A DNA stretch of 55,032 nucleotides from Anaerolineae bacterium (GCA_004297445.1 SCUK01000023.1:1-55032), one strand, 5' to 3'. Positions 27,019 to 35,465 are shown, numbered from the stretch's first letter. Numbers and translations are program-made. The notes: a model not told the origin generated them from the sequence alone.

Positions 27019-28458
27019 TCAGTTGTCCGGGTTATAGGTGGGTTCATTGCACGAATCCCACTCTTCCAGGTAATCGCTTTCCGCACAGCACAGGCCGTGT
27101 CCATCCAGCACATCCCCCACCAGGCAGCCGTTGTCGCCATATTCCTGGCCCGTCTCGTTGCCGCCGCCGGACTCCGTCCCGGTTTCATTGCCCTGGCTCG
27201 AAGACGAAGCCCCATAGTCCAGGTAAAGACTTCCGCTGGTAATACTGCAATCGCTCTCATCGGAAAACAATTCATACGCCACCGTCAATGGCTTCGTCCC
27301 CGGATGCGTCCCCGCGCAGTACAGCCGGTGCCCCTCCACCAGCGAGCATTCAAACTCCCGGTCAGACCCCGGCGTCACATTCAGCGTATATCTCGTCCCC
27401 TCGTAAGTCGCCCCGCCTTCAATCCGCAGGAAGATGACCAGCGACGACTCGGCCAGCCCGCCGGTATAAACCGTGAATTCCTCATACACCTCGCTGCACC
27501 CCGCGCTGGATACCGACCCGGATGACCCCCCTGAAGACCCGCCCGCCGACCCGCCGCCGGAAGAACTCCCGCCGCTGCCGGAGGACCCTCCGGAGCTGGT
27601 GCTCCCCGAGGATGAGCTTTCAGCCGCCTGCGTTGGCGACACGATTACTGCACTGTAAGAACTCGTCGTCGCAAAGGCCGAAGCCCAAAGCGTTGGTTCT
27701 CCCTTACAGCGATTCTTTATGGACGGCGTCAGGTCAGCTTCAGCTGTGCCGTAGCACGTCCGCGTTTCCATGCTGGGAATCAACTCCTCCTGGCAAAGCA
27801 CAGAAGACTTGGACTGGTTCCGCAACGGCGCCAGCCATCTCAACACTTCGGCGGCTCCTCCCACCCGCGCCAGGTCGCTCCCCAGTCCCGCCCCTGATAA
27901 CTGCCACGCAGGACCATCATAGGCACCCGGGTCCAGGAGCGTTGGGCCGATCAGGATGTTAGTCCCATAGAGGCCTGCGTCAAATTTCGCCACGACCACC
28001 ACGGCTTGTATAGCGGGAGTCACAGTAAGGCTCGAGGGAAGCGCGCTGGCGGGCAGCGCCTCCTCCTTCACCAATTCCAGAGCAAAGAAGCTGGACGGCA
28101 ACGCGCTGGACGGCAACGCGCTGGACGGCAGCGCATTCGCCGGGATTGCATTCGCCGGAATCGCGCCGTCAGGCAACGCGTTGGCCGGAATGGCATTCGC
28201 CGGGATTGCATTCGCCGGGATTGCATAGTCCTTCCAGTCCGGTGGTAATTTATTTGACGGGATAGCGTACCATTCCCCATCATTCAACTTCACCAGCGAA
28301 ACCTGAAATTCCGCCTTCGCATCAACGTTAATGCAATTCTGCACCGGCTTGGACGTCGCCAGTGTTCCCACAACCAGGCCCGTCACAACCCCAACGATAG
28401 CGGCCGTTTTCTTAATCACATTGGCCGCCTTCTTAACTGCTTTGCTGAACCATCCCAT
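27019..28458 (-). CDS. A(I/L)P(S/A)(N/S) pentapeptide-repeat surface protein, copy 1
   Basis: A 479-residue protein I cannot place in a known family. The N-terminus MGWFSKAVKKAANVIKKT is a basic amphipathic helix followed by a hydrophobic stretch (~20-35), a signal or anchor. After residues 40-64 come five-residue repeats AIPAN/ALPSS: one at 65, nine in tandem at 79-123 and two at 134-143. A variable region, then a long Ser/Gly-rich linker (~290-330), precedes a conserved ~110-residue domain (VYEEFTVYTGGLAESSLVIF; DREFECSLVEGHRLYC) and a Cys-rich end (NGCLVGDVLDGHGLCCAE). The ATG at 28458 has GGAG ten bases upstream and matches copy 2; a start further upstream is less likely. Likely exported, repeat-bearing; role unknown. 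Confidence 0.75.
   Translation of the reverse strand: MGWFSKAVKKAANVIKKTAAIVGVVTGLVVGTLATSKPVQNCINVDAKAEFQVSLVKLNDGEWYAIPSNKLPPDWKDYAIPANAIPANAIPANALPDGAIPANAIPANALPSSALPSSALPSSFFALELVKEEALPASALPSSLTVTPAIQAVVVVAKFDAGLYGTNILIGPTLLDPGAYDGPAWQLSGAGLGSDLARVGGAAEVLRWLAPLRNQSKSSVLCQEELIPSMETRTCYGTAEADLTPSIKNRCKGEPTLWASAFATTSSYSAVIVSPTQAAESSSSGSTSSGGSSGSGGSSSGGGSAGGSSGGSSGSVSSAGCSEVYEEFTVYTGGLAESSLVIFLRIEGGATYEGTRYTLNVTPGSDREFECSLVEGHRLYCAGTHPGTKPLTVAYELFSDESDCSITSGSLYLDYGASSSSQGNETGTESGGGNETGQEYGDNGCLVGDVLDGHGLCCAESDYLEEWDSCNEPTYNPDN
28090..28224 (-). repeat. Tandem 15-bp coding repeats, copy 1 (nine units)
   Basis: Nine consecutive 15-base units encode AIPAN x3, ALPDG, AIPAN x2, ALPSS x3. The codons of neighbouring units are near identical, so the array can expand or contract by slippage in frame. 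Confidence 0.9.
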
Positions 28459-28590
28459 GGCAAAATCTCCTCTCCGCGTGGACAGGCTTGCGACGGGAAT
28501 AACCACCACCTTAGAAAAAACTCTCACAGTCGCCGGCCGGCGGATTCCCCACTAGGCCAATTCGGTCAGGGCGAAAAATTGATTACAAAT

Positions 28591-28619
28591 ACTATAGCAA
28601 AACGAAGATTCGCCGTCAA
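28591..28619 (-). promoter_or_regulatory. Promoter of pentapeptide cassette 1
   Basis: On the minus strand TTGACG (28619-28614), 17-bp spacer, TATAGT (28596-28591), giving a ~125-base leader to the ATG at 28458. Confidence 0.75.
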
Positions 28620-28681
28620 TCGATTTCTCCCAATCTGACATTTTTTATCTTGGTAGTCTCCTTTTTAGCGATTCCCTTCTG

Positions 28682-28715
28682 CTATGGTATCCTTGTTCCG
28701 TTAAATTCAACCCGC
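28682..28715 (+). repeat. 34-bp direct repeat A, remnant of the gltX upstream region
   Basis: Identical over 34 bases to 30856-30889, which lies just before gltX. Here no gene follows on plus, so this copy looks like the junction left when the cassette was duplicated. It includes TATGGTAT at 28683-28690. Confidence 0.9.
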
Positions 28716-28743
28716 CAACCGCAGCGCAAACCCGCGCTTCTTC

Positions 28744-29295
28744 TTAGCGTCCATCGTAATATTCCAGGGGGTATACATCATCTAGCCGCCGGCTCACCAC
28801 CAGCCTCAATCCCTGCAACCCGTCCGCATCCTGCACCACATAGTCAACGATATAGACCGGTTCGCCGTCCAGGTACGTCGGCGAGACCGTCTGCTCCCCT
28901 GCTAAGTATTCAGGGTACAGCTCGCTCACGTAGTTATACGCAACCCCACCCGCTTCAGCGGAGTACATCCCGATGAACGGAGTATAGGGCTCAACGAACC
29001 GCCCGTACTGGTCCCACACAAAGTTCATCCCATACACCAGCAGGAAACCGACAAAAGCCCACACGACGAACGTCACACCGGCCGCGATGTTTGAAACCTC
29101 CTTCACTTCTTTCGCGGGTTGTGCAGGGCTTGGAACCACGATGAATTGAGGTTGGGCAACATATTGAGGGGGTGGCTGTGTCTGCCCCACCGCACCTGCT
29201 TTCAGCGCGTGCCCGCAGTACGGGCAGATGCGCATCTTGTCCGTCACCGTTTCCCCGCAATTGGTACAGACCAGTTCCTTTACAGTTTCGCTCAT
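28744..29295 (-). CDS. Zinc-ribbon single-pass membrane protein, copy 2
   Basis: A 183-residue paralogue of 26422-26991 with identical layout: zinc ribbon (CTNC, CPYC near residues 10-27), Gln/Pro linker slightly shorter than copy 1, membrane helix (ISNIAAGVTFVVWAFVGFLL), and the same outer domain ending SRRLDDVYPLEYYDGR. It follows its pentapeptide-repeat gene after 27 bp, the same spacing as in copy 1. Function unknown. Confidence 0.78.
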   Translation of the reverse strand: MSETVKELVCTNCGETVTDKMRICPYCGHALKAGAVGQTQPPPQYVAQPQFIVVPSPAQPAKEVKEVSNIAAGVTFVVWAFVGFLLVYGMNFVWDQYGRFVEPYTPFIGMYSAEAGGVAYNYVSELYPEYLAGEQTVSPTYLDGEPVYIVDYVVQDADGLQGLRLVVSRRLDDVYPLEYYDGR

Positions 29296-29322
29296 GTCAG
29301 TCCCTCGTTCATTCTCGCCGCT

Positions 29323-30657
29323 TCAGTCTTCCGGGAGATAGTTGGGTTGATTGCACGAATCCCACTCTTCCTCGTAATCGCTTTCGGCACAGCAATAGCC
29401 ATGTCCATCCAGCACATCCCCGACCAGGCACCCGTTGTCGGCGTATTCCTGGCCCGTCTCGTTGCCGCCCGAACCACCCACCTCTTGCCCCGCGCCATAG
29501 TCCAGGTAAAGACTTCCGCTGGTAATACTGCAATCGCTCTCATCGGAAATCAATTCATAAGCCACCGTCAATGACTTCGTCCCCGGATGCGCCCCCGTGC
29601 AGTACAGCCGGTGCCCCTCCACCAGAGAACATTCAAACTCCCGGTCAGACCCCGGCGTCATGTTCAGGGTGTAATTAGTCCCCTCGTAGGTCGCCCCGCC
29701 CTCAATCCGCACGAAGATGACCAGTGAAGACTCGGCCAGCCCGCCAGTATAAACCGTGAATTCCTCATACGTCTCACTGCACCCCGGGCTGGTCACCGTC
29801 CCCGATGATCCTCCTGAAGTTCCTCCGCTGCTGCCTCCCCCTGCGGAACTGGTTGCCGGGGTAGGCGCTCGCGTAGGAGATGGCTCAAGCGATGCGGCAA
29901 ACGAGAAAACTAGTGGGTTCAACACATAGTGAGAACCTTCGTTGCACTTGTTTCTGCTACTGGGCAAGAGATCAGCGGCAAAAAGTCCGCTACATGTCTT
30001 CGTCTGCAGGCTTGGCACGAACTCACCCTGACACAATACCGAACTGCGTGCCACCGTCCGCGTCTGGTAGGGCGGCTCGGAAAGCGCACTTGCCTCGCCC
30101 GGTATCCCAAATCCGGCCAGTTGTAAGGAATGTTCCTTCCTCAACTGCCCTTCGAACGGAAAGAGGATGATATTCGAAGGGATGGCATTGGATGGAATAG
30201 CCAGCTGCGTCCAGATTCTCGCTATGTCCACCACACCATTCTGCAAACTGGTCGTGGTGATATTAGAAGGAATCGCATTGGCGGGGATTGCCTGGCTCTT
30301 TAGCAACTCCCGTGCCAGCGTATTGGATGGGATGGCATTAGACGGAATGGCGCTGGCTGGTAGCGCATTCGATGGAATTGCATTCGATGGAATTGCATTC
30401 GACGGGATCGCATAGGCTTTCATGCTCGCCGGCAATGCATTGGAAGGAATGGCATACAGGGACCCGTCCTCCAATTTCACCAGCGCCACCACAAACTCCG
30501 CTTTTTGATCAACCATTATGCATTCCTGCACCGGCTGGGACGACGCCACACTACCACCAATTCCGCCTGCCACAACCCCAAGGATCACAGCCGCTTTCTT
30601 GATAAACTTGGCAGTAGCCGTTCCCACCTTCTTTACGGCATTGCTGAACCATCCCAT
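29323..30657 (-). CDS. A(I/L)P(S/A)(N/S) pentapeptide-repeat surface protein, copy 2
   Basis: A 444-residue paralogue of 27019-28458. The N-terminal amphipathic/hydrophobic region (MGWFSNAVKK ... ILGVVAGGIGG) and the C-terminal domains (YEEFTVYTGGLAESSLVIF; CLVGDVLDGHGYCCAESDY) are almost the same as in copy 1. The repeats differ: AIPSN is the main unit, at 69-78, 83-112 (six in tandem), 123-132 and 153-162. The region between repeats and linker is strongly diverged, and the Ser/Gly linker is shorter. GGAG lies upstream of the ATG at 30657 as in copy 1. Confidence 0.75.
   Translation of the reverse strand: MGWFSNAVKKVGTATAKFIKKAAVILGVVAGGIGGSVASSQPVQECIMVDQKAEFVVALVKLEDGSLYAIPSNALPASMKAYAIPSNAIPSNAIPSNALPASAIPSNAIPSNTLARELLKSQAIPANAIPSNITTTSLQNGVVDIARIWTQLAIPSNAIPSNIILFPFEGQLRKEHSLQLAGFGIPGEASALSEPPYQTRTVARSSVLCQGEFVPSLQTKTCSGLFAADLLPSSRNKCNEGSHYVLNPLVFSFAASLEPSPTRAPTPATSSAGGGSSGGTSGGSSGTVTSPGCSETYEEFTVYTGGLAESSLVIFVRIEGGATYEGTNYTLNMTPGSDREFECSLVEGHRLYCTGAHPGTKSLTVAYELISDESDCSITSGSLYLDYGAGQEVGGSGGNETGQEYADNGCLVGDVLDGHGYCCAESDYEEEWDSCNQPNYLPED
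30322..30411 (-). repeat. Tandem 15-bp coding repeats, copy 2 (six units)
   Basis: Encodes AIPSN x3, ALPAS, AIPSN x2 at residues 83-112. Unit identity and number differ from the array in copy 1. Confidence 0.9.
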
Positions 30658-30795
30658 AGCAAACACTCCTCTCCGCATAGACACGCTTGCGAATAACACG
30701 ATGTTTCATCTAGCAAGCCGATAAGACGGTCACGGCTTTCCGTGTTTCCCCCAAGGCCAATTACGCGGACTTTACAAGTCGCGCCCGTTGTCGCT

Positions 30796-30824
30796 ATTAT
30801 AGGAAATTAGACAATCTATGTCAA
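30796..30824 (-). promoter_or_regulatory. Consensus sigma70 promoter of pentapeptide cassette 2
   Basis: On the minus strand TTGACA (30824-30819), 17-bp spacer, TATAAT (30801-30796): a perfect match, so this unknown cassette should be strongly transcribed. The leader to 30657 is about 130 bases. Confidence 0.9.
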
Positions 30825-30855
30825 CTTTCATGGGCAGTAAAATCGCTCTGTCTCC

Positions 30856-30889
30856 CTATGGTATCCTTGTTCCGTTAAATTCAACCCGC
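30856..30889 (+). repeat. 34-bp direct repeat B upstream of gltX
   Basis: Second copy of repeat A. It carries TATGGTAT (30857-30864), 38 bases before the gltX ATG, and is probably part of the gltX promoter region. Confidence 0.9.
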
Positions 30890-30902
30890 TCCCCGGAGAC
30901 CC

Positions 30903-32405
30903 ATGTCGTCACCCCGCGATTCCCAGTCCGTGCGCGTCCGCTTTGCGCCATCCCCCACCGGCCTGCTCCACCTCGGCGGCGCCCGCACCGCCATGTACAA
31001 CTACCTCCTCGCCCGTCAGACCGGCGGCCAGTTCATCCTGCGCCTCGAAGACACCGACCAGAAACGCTTTGACCCCACCGCCGAACAGGACCTCAAGGAC
31101 AGCCTGCGCTGGCTTGGCCTCCAATGGGATGAGGGCATCGATGTCGGTGGCCCGCACGAGCCTTACCGCCAGTCCGAGCGCAAGGCCATCTACCAGCCCT
31201 TTGCCCAACAGCTCATCGATTCTGGCCACGCCTTCTACTGCTTCTGCACCCGTGAAGAACTGGACACCTCCCGCCAGGAACAGAAAGCCCGCGGCGTCCA
31301 GGCTCGTTATGCCGGCCCCTGCCGCGAACTGCCCGCGGAAACCGCCCACGCCCGAGTCGCCGTCGGTGAAGACCATGTCATCCGTTTCAAGATGCCCAAG
31401 GATGGCAGCATCACGATAGTAGATCGCCTCCGCGGCGACATCACCTTTGAAAATCGCAACCTAGATGATTACGTCATCGTGAAGTCCGATGGCCTGCCCG
31501 TCTACCACCTCGCCGCCATGGTGGACGACCACCTCATGGGCATCACCCATGTCTTCCGCGGCGAGGAATGGATTCCCACCTTCCCCCTCCATGCCCACAT
31601 CTACCGCGCCTTCGGCTGGCAGGAACCCGAATGGGTCCACCTGTCGCTCTTCCTTAAGCCCAGCGGCAAAGGCAAGATGAGCAAGCGCGAGACAGAGGCC
31701 ATGCGCCTCACCGGCCAGACCATTTTCATCAAAGAAATGCAGGGCCTCGGCTACCTCCCCGAAGCCGTCCTCAACTGGATTGCCCTAATGGGCTGGTCCT
31801 ACGACGACTCCACTGAGTTCTTCACCCTCGATGACCTCATTCAGAAATTCAGCATTGACAAGCTCAACCCCTCCAATGCCGCGATTGACTTCCGCAAGTT
31901 CGACCACTTCAACGGCCTGCACATCCGCGCCCTCGCCCCCGAGGACGTCGCTCGCCGCTGCATGCCTTTCCTGGAACAAGCCAGCATTCCGGCAGACATG
32001 GATACCCTCCTGCGCATCATCCCCCTCATCCGCGAACGCATGGTCACGCTGGATGAAGCCCCGGAGTGGACCGCCTTTTTCTTCAAAGACTCGGTAGACC
32101 CTGCGCCGGAATCGCTGATTGCCAAAGACCTCACCGCCGCCCAGTCCCATGCCGCCCTCCAGCGCGCCACCGCCGAACTGGAAGCCCTCCCCGAGTGGAC
32201 CCACACCGCCATGGAGACCCGCCTGCGCGCTCTGGTGGAAGAACTCGGTCTCAAGGCTGGCCAGCTCTTTGGCCTCTTGCGCAATGCGACCGCCGCTCAA
32301 CCGGTCAGCCCGCCGCTCTTCGAAAGCATGGAAATCCTCGGTCGCGACGTCTCTCTGGGCCGTTTGCGCCATGCCTTAACCCTGCTGGAATCTCAATTAC
32401 AATAG
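30903..32405 (+). CDS. gltX: Glutamyl-tRNA synthetase
   Basis: A 500-residue class I synthetase charging tRNA-Glu with glutamate. The HIGH-type motif is APSPTGLLHLGGAR near residue 14-28 and the KMSKS-type motif is GKMSKRE near residue 257. Between them are the standard FILRLEDTDQKR and the CP1 region; the C-terminal anticodon-binding helices are complete. Upstream sequence is the 34-bp repeat. Because glnS follows, this enzyme is probably the discriminating, tRNA-Glu-only type; this is an inference. Confidence 0.96.
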   Translation: MSSPRDSQSVRVRFAPSPTGLLHLGGARTAMYNYLLARQTGGQFILRLEDTDQKRFDPTAEQDLKDSLRWLGLQWDEGIDVGGPHEPYRQSERKAIYQPFAQQLIDSGHAFYCFCTREELDTSRQEQKARGVQARYAGPCRELPAETAHARVAVGEDHVIRFKMPKDGSITIVDRLRGDITFENRNLDDYVIVKSDGLPVYHLAAMVDDHLMGITHVFRGEEWIPTFPLHAHIYRAFGWQEPEWVHLSLFLKPSGKGKMSKRETEAMRLTGQTIFIKEMQGLGYLPEAVLNWIALMGWSYDDSTEFFTLDDLIQKFSIDKLNPSNAAIDFRKFDHFNGLHIRALAPEDVARRCMPFLEQASIPADMDTLLRIIPLIRERMVTLDEAPEWTAFFFKDSVDPAPESLIAKDLTAAQSHAALQRATAELEALPEWTHTAMETRLRALVEELGLKAGQLFGLLRNATAAQPVSPPLFESMEILGRDVSLGRLRHALTLLESQLQ

Positions 32406-32420
32406 TCCCTCACACAGGAC

Positions 32421-32462
32421 CACAGATGAACACGGCGTCTAACCCATCCGTGTTCATCTGTG
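32421..32462 (+). repeat. 15-bp-stem hairpin between gltX and glnS
   Basis: CACAGATGAACACGG pairs perfectly with CCGTGTTCATCTGTG across a 12-base loop. It has no T-run, so it is more like a dispersed inverted repeat or mRNA stabiliser than a terminator. Confidence 0.7.
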
Positions 32463-32498
32463 TCATTCTGTGCCCCATCGACCCACATTGAGCCGCTC

Positions 32499-34175
32499 AT
32501 GACTGACAACCCCGCCCCCAAATCCTTTATCCATGAAATCGTCGAAGCCGACCTGGCCTCCGGCATATTCGAAGGCCGCGTCCACACCCGCTTTCCGCCG
32601 GAGCCCAACGGCTACCTGCACATCGGCCATGCCAAGAGCATCTGCCTCAACTTCGGCCTTGCCAAACAATATGGCGGCAAGACCAACCTGCGCTTCGATG
32701 ACACCAACCCCACCAAGGAAGAACAGGAATACATTGACGCCATTAAAGAAGATGTCCGCTGGCTCGGCTTCGAGTGGGACGCAGAACTGTACGCCTCCGA
32801 CTATTTCCAGCAACTATACGACTGGGCGCTTGTCCTCATAGGCAAAGGTCTCGCCTACGTAGATGACCTGACCCAGGACCAGATTCGCGAGTACCGCGGC
32901 TCCCTTACCCAACCCGGCCGCAACAGCCCCCACCGCGACCGCTCCATTGAAGAAAACCTGAACCTGTTTGAACGCATGAAAGCCGGAGAATTCGACGAGG
33001 GAGCAAAAGTCCTGCGCGCCAGAATTGACATGGCCTCGCCCATCATCAACCTGCGCGACCCCGTCATGTACCGCATCCTCAAGGCCAGCCACCCCCGCAC
33101 CGGCGATGCCTGGTGCATCTACCCCACCTACGACTGGGCCCATGGCCAGAGCGACAGTATCGAACGCATCACCCATTCCATCTGCACGCTGGAGTTTGAG
33201 AATCACCGCCCACTCTACGAATGGTTCCTTCAGAGTCTTGAAGTCTACGCCCCCAAGCAGATTGAATTCGCACGTCTCAACTTAAGCCACACGGTCATGA
33301 GCAAGCGCAAACTCTTGCGCCTTGTAAACGAGGGCCACGTCTCAGGCTGGGATGACCCCCGCATGCCCACCCTCTCCGGCCTGCGCCGCCGTGGCGTCCG
33401 CCCCGAAGCCCTGCGCGCCTTCGCCGACCGCATCGGCGTCGCCAAAGCCAACAGCACTATTGACTATTCGCTGTTTGAGCACATCGTCCGCGACGACCTG
33501 GAGAACATTGCCCCTCGCGCCATGGCCGTCCTCAACCCGCTTAAAGTCATTATCGAGAATTTCCCGGAAGACAAAACCGAGTGGTTTGATGTGGATTTCT
33601 ATCGCCACGATGAGACTCGCGAAGAAACTCGTCGTTTGCCTCTCACCCGCGAGGTCTACATCGAACGCGAAGATTTCGAAGAGTCGCCCCCGCCCAAGTA
33701 CCATCGCCTTACACCCGGCCAGGAAGTCCGCCTCATGCACGCCTGTCTCACCACCTGCACCGGGATAGACAAGGATATCGCCGGAAACATTACCGCCATT
33801 CGTTGCACCTACGACCCCGACTCTTTGGGAGGAAACGCTGCCGATGGCCGCAAGGTCAAGGGCTCCATCCATTGGGTGTCTGTCGACTACGCGGTAGATG
33901 CCGAAATCCGCCTGTACAATTCCCTGCTCACCAGCGAGGCTGGCGAAACAGATGGGGAAGACGAGGACGATCTTATCGCCTCCCTCAATCCCGATTCCCT
34001 CACCGTCTTAACCGCCAAACTGGAGCCCACCCTTTCCCAGGCTGCCCCCGCCAGCCGCTACCAATTCATGCGCAACGGCTATTTCTTCGCCGACCCGCAG
34101 GACTCCGTTGTTGGCAAACCTGTCTTCAACCGCGTCGTCGGTCTCAAAGACAGTTGGGCAAAGCAGCATAAGTAA
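32499..34175 (+). CDS. glnS: Glutaminyl-tRNA synthetase
   Basis: A 558-residue class I synthetase charging tRNA-Gln directly. It starts with the family pattern [13 protein letters not shown], then [20 protein letters not shown] (HIGH) and [12 protein letters not shown] (MSK variant of KMSKS). The C-terminal beta-barrel anticodon-binding domains are present ([14 protein letters not shown] to the end). I use the ATG at 32499, which matches the normal N-terminus; sequence upstream is intergenic hairpin. GlnRS is patchy in bacteria and usually transferred horizontally; many relatives use GatCAB amidation instead. Confidence 0.95.
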   Translation: MTDNPAPKSFIHEIVEADLASGIFEGRVHTRFPPEPNGYLHIGHAKSICLNFGLAKQYGGKTNLRFDDTNPTKEEQEYIDAIKEDVRWLGFEWDAELYASDYFQQLYDWALVLIGKGLAYVDDLTQDQIREYRGSLTQPGRNSPHRDRSIEENLNLFERMKAGEFDEGAKVLRARIDMASPIINLRDPVMYRILKASHPRTGDAWCIYPTYDWAHGQSDSIERITHSICTLEFENHRPLYEWFLQSLEVYAPKQIEFARLNLSHTVMSKRKLLRLVNEGHVSGWDDPRMPTLSGLRRRGVRPEALRAFADRIGVAKANSTIDYSLFEHIVRDDLENIAPRAMAVLNPLKVIIENFPEDKTEWFDVDFYRHDETREETRRLPLTREVYIEREDFEESPPPKYHRLTPGQEVRLMHACLTTCTGIDKDIAGNITAIRCTYDPDSLGGNAADGRKVKGSIHWVSVDYAVDAEIRLYNSLLTSEAGETDGEDEDDLIASLNPDSLTVLTAKLEPTLSQAAPASRYQFMRNGYFFADPQDSVVGKPVFNRVVGLKDSWAKQHK

Positions 34176-34197
34176 GGCCGCGCCACCAACATTAATA

Positions 34198-34237
34198 CCA
34201 GGGAGACCGCTAATCAACCCGGCAGTCTCCCTGGTTT
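34198..34237 (+). terminator. Terminator of glnS
   Basis: Ten-base stem CCAGGGAGAC/GTCTCCCTGG (34198-34207, 34225-34234) with TTT after it, 22 bp beyond the glnS stop and facing the convergent gene. Confidence 0.75.
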
Positions 34238-34264
34238 CGACTGAACACTAAAAGGGAGGTTATC

Positions 34265-35065
34265 CTAATTGTTACACCACCATCGCCACACTTGCTGTGG
34301 CTTCACCACGATCGTCCCGGACGTGTACCCGCACGCAGTATAGTTATAGTACGTATAGGTACCTTTGACCACATAGACTTGGTTTACACCGGGAGTGATT
34401 GTAAAGGTGTAATTGGCAGGACCGTATAAATACAGCGTCATGTTCGCGCCGGTATCATTCTGAATCTTGAGTCGCAGGGTCTGAGCCTTCTCGCCGTCGC
34501 TCCCGACCACCGTGCACGGAGGCAGTTTCAGCTCTACGTTGGGAGACGTAGCCTTGAAAGTGCCTGTGTTCGTCTTTCCACACGCCTCGTAACTATAGGT
34601 GTAGGTCCCCTTGGCCACCAGGATTTTGTTCAATCCCGAGAGCATCTCAAGCGTATAGGTTGCGGGTCCGCGCAGGGTGATCCAGAGCTTTACCCCCGTG
34701 CGATTATTGATTCTAACTTGGATAGTGTTGGTACCGGCTGTAGATCCGGTCGCTGCCGCAGCGGTTACCGGGCATTTCGGCAACTCGAGGGTGCTGGAAG
34801 AGGGTTTGACAACAACCGTCCCGGTGAAGGTTTTTCCACATGCATAATAAGAGTAGTTGTATGTCCCTCTCTCCACTTCTACGTTGCTCGCACCGAATTT
34901 CAGCAGAATCGCGTAGATTTTTGGTCCGGTCAATGTGATGGTTATTTGGCCGCCCGTCTTGTTATAAATCTTGAACATGGCGGTAGTGGCAAAAGCAACC
35001 TGCACGGTACTCGCAAGCAATACCAATAACAGAAACAGCGTACCTGTTACTTGTCTGGCCTTCAT
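34265..35065 (-). CDS. Secreted protein with three ~75-residue beta-type repeats
   Basis: A 266-residue protein. Residues 1-26 are a signal peptide (LFLLLVLLASTVQVAFA). The rest is three copies of one module (about 30-98, 113-185, 193-266). Each has the pattern (I/L)xN(K/R/D)TG-x-(I/L/M)T(I/L)xLxGPxxY, then a (V)xKGTYxYxYxACG turn and TGTxxxKP. No family is recognised; the alternating pattern suggests small beta sandwiches. One Cys in each ACG and one near each module end could form disulphides. Function unknown, possibly surface binding. Confidence 0.75.
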   Translation of the reverse strand: MKARQVTGTLFLLLVLLASTVQVAFATTAMFKIYNKTGGQITITLTGPKIYAILLKFGASNVEVERGTYNYSYYACGKTFTGTVVVKPSSSTLELPKCPVTAAAATGSTAGTNTIQVRINNRTGVKLWITLRGPATYTLEMLSGLNKILVAKGTYTYSYEACGKTNTGTFKATSPNVELKLPPCTVVGSDGEKAQTLRLKIQNDTGANMTLYLYGPANYTFTITPGVNQVYVVKGTYTYYNYTACGYTSGTIVVKPQQVWRWWCNN

Positions 35066-35172
35066 CTAACCCTCCAGAAAACGGGTGTGAGTTGTCCGGC
35101 CGATTTGCCGGGCAACTCACAGTCTAACGGTTCAAATCTGACTTGCAAACTGACATTAGTCCCCTTACGTAC

Positions 35173-35202
35173 TGGACACCCATCCCCTCGCCGTGATAGA
35201 AT
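35173..35202 (+). promoter_or_regulatory. Promoter of tRNA-Gln
   Basis: TGGACA (35173-35178), 18-bp spacer, TAGAAT (35197-35202), expected start ~8 bases before the tRNA. Confidence 0.6.
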
Positions 35203-35217
35203 AACGCCCGTTCTCAC

Positions 35218-35291
35218 TGCGGGATCGTCTAGTGGTAGGACGTCTGTCTCTGGAACAGAAAGCCCTGGTTCGAATCCAGGTCCCGCGGCCA
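35218..35291 (+). tRNA. trnQ: tRNA-Gln (anticodon CUG)
   Basis: A full cloverleaf: acceptor TGCGGGA/TCCCGCG with a weak U1-G72 pair, D stem GTCT/GGAC, anticodon stem TCTGT/ACAGA with loop CTCTGGA (anticodon CTG), T arm CCTGG-TTCGAAT-CCAGG, discriminator G73, and an encoded CCA. The weak 1-72 pair and G73 are GlnRS identity features. It lies 1.04 kb from glnS. Confidence 0.95.
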
Positions 35292-35295
35292 CAAA

Positions 35296-35317
35296 AAAGC
35301 CCCCCTTCGGGGGCTTT
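35296..35317 (+). terminator. Terminator of tRNA-Gln
   Basis: AAAGCCCCC/GGGGGCTTT nine-base stem with a CTTC loop, 4 bp after the tRNA CCA. The rest of 35318-35497 holds no gene. Confidence 0.85.
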
Positions 35318-35433
35318 GCGTTTTACCGGCATCCCCCCGTGAGCGGCGTTGGCACCCCACCGGGCTGTGCGGACACTCCAGAATCAACGCCATAATTGCC
35401 AAGAAGTCCCGCAAGCGTTAAAATACCCAGCAC

Positions 35434-35465
35434 AAAGCCAGGTGGGCTGAACCCCTTCTGGCTTT
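35434..35465 (+). promoter_or_regulatory. Hairpin upstream of the importer operon
   Basis: AAAGCCAG (35434-35441) pairs with CTGGCTTT (35458-35465), and the GGTGGG/CCCCTT core extends it. It lies 32 bases before the binding-protein ATG and could be a leader attenuator or terminator of upstream transcription. Confidence 0.45.

Noticed and set aside
28090-28224. CRISPR-like array
   Set aside because: Units are 15 bp, contiguous, without spacers and encode in-frame pentapeptides.
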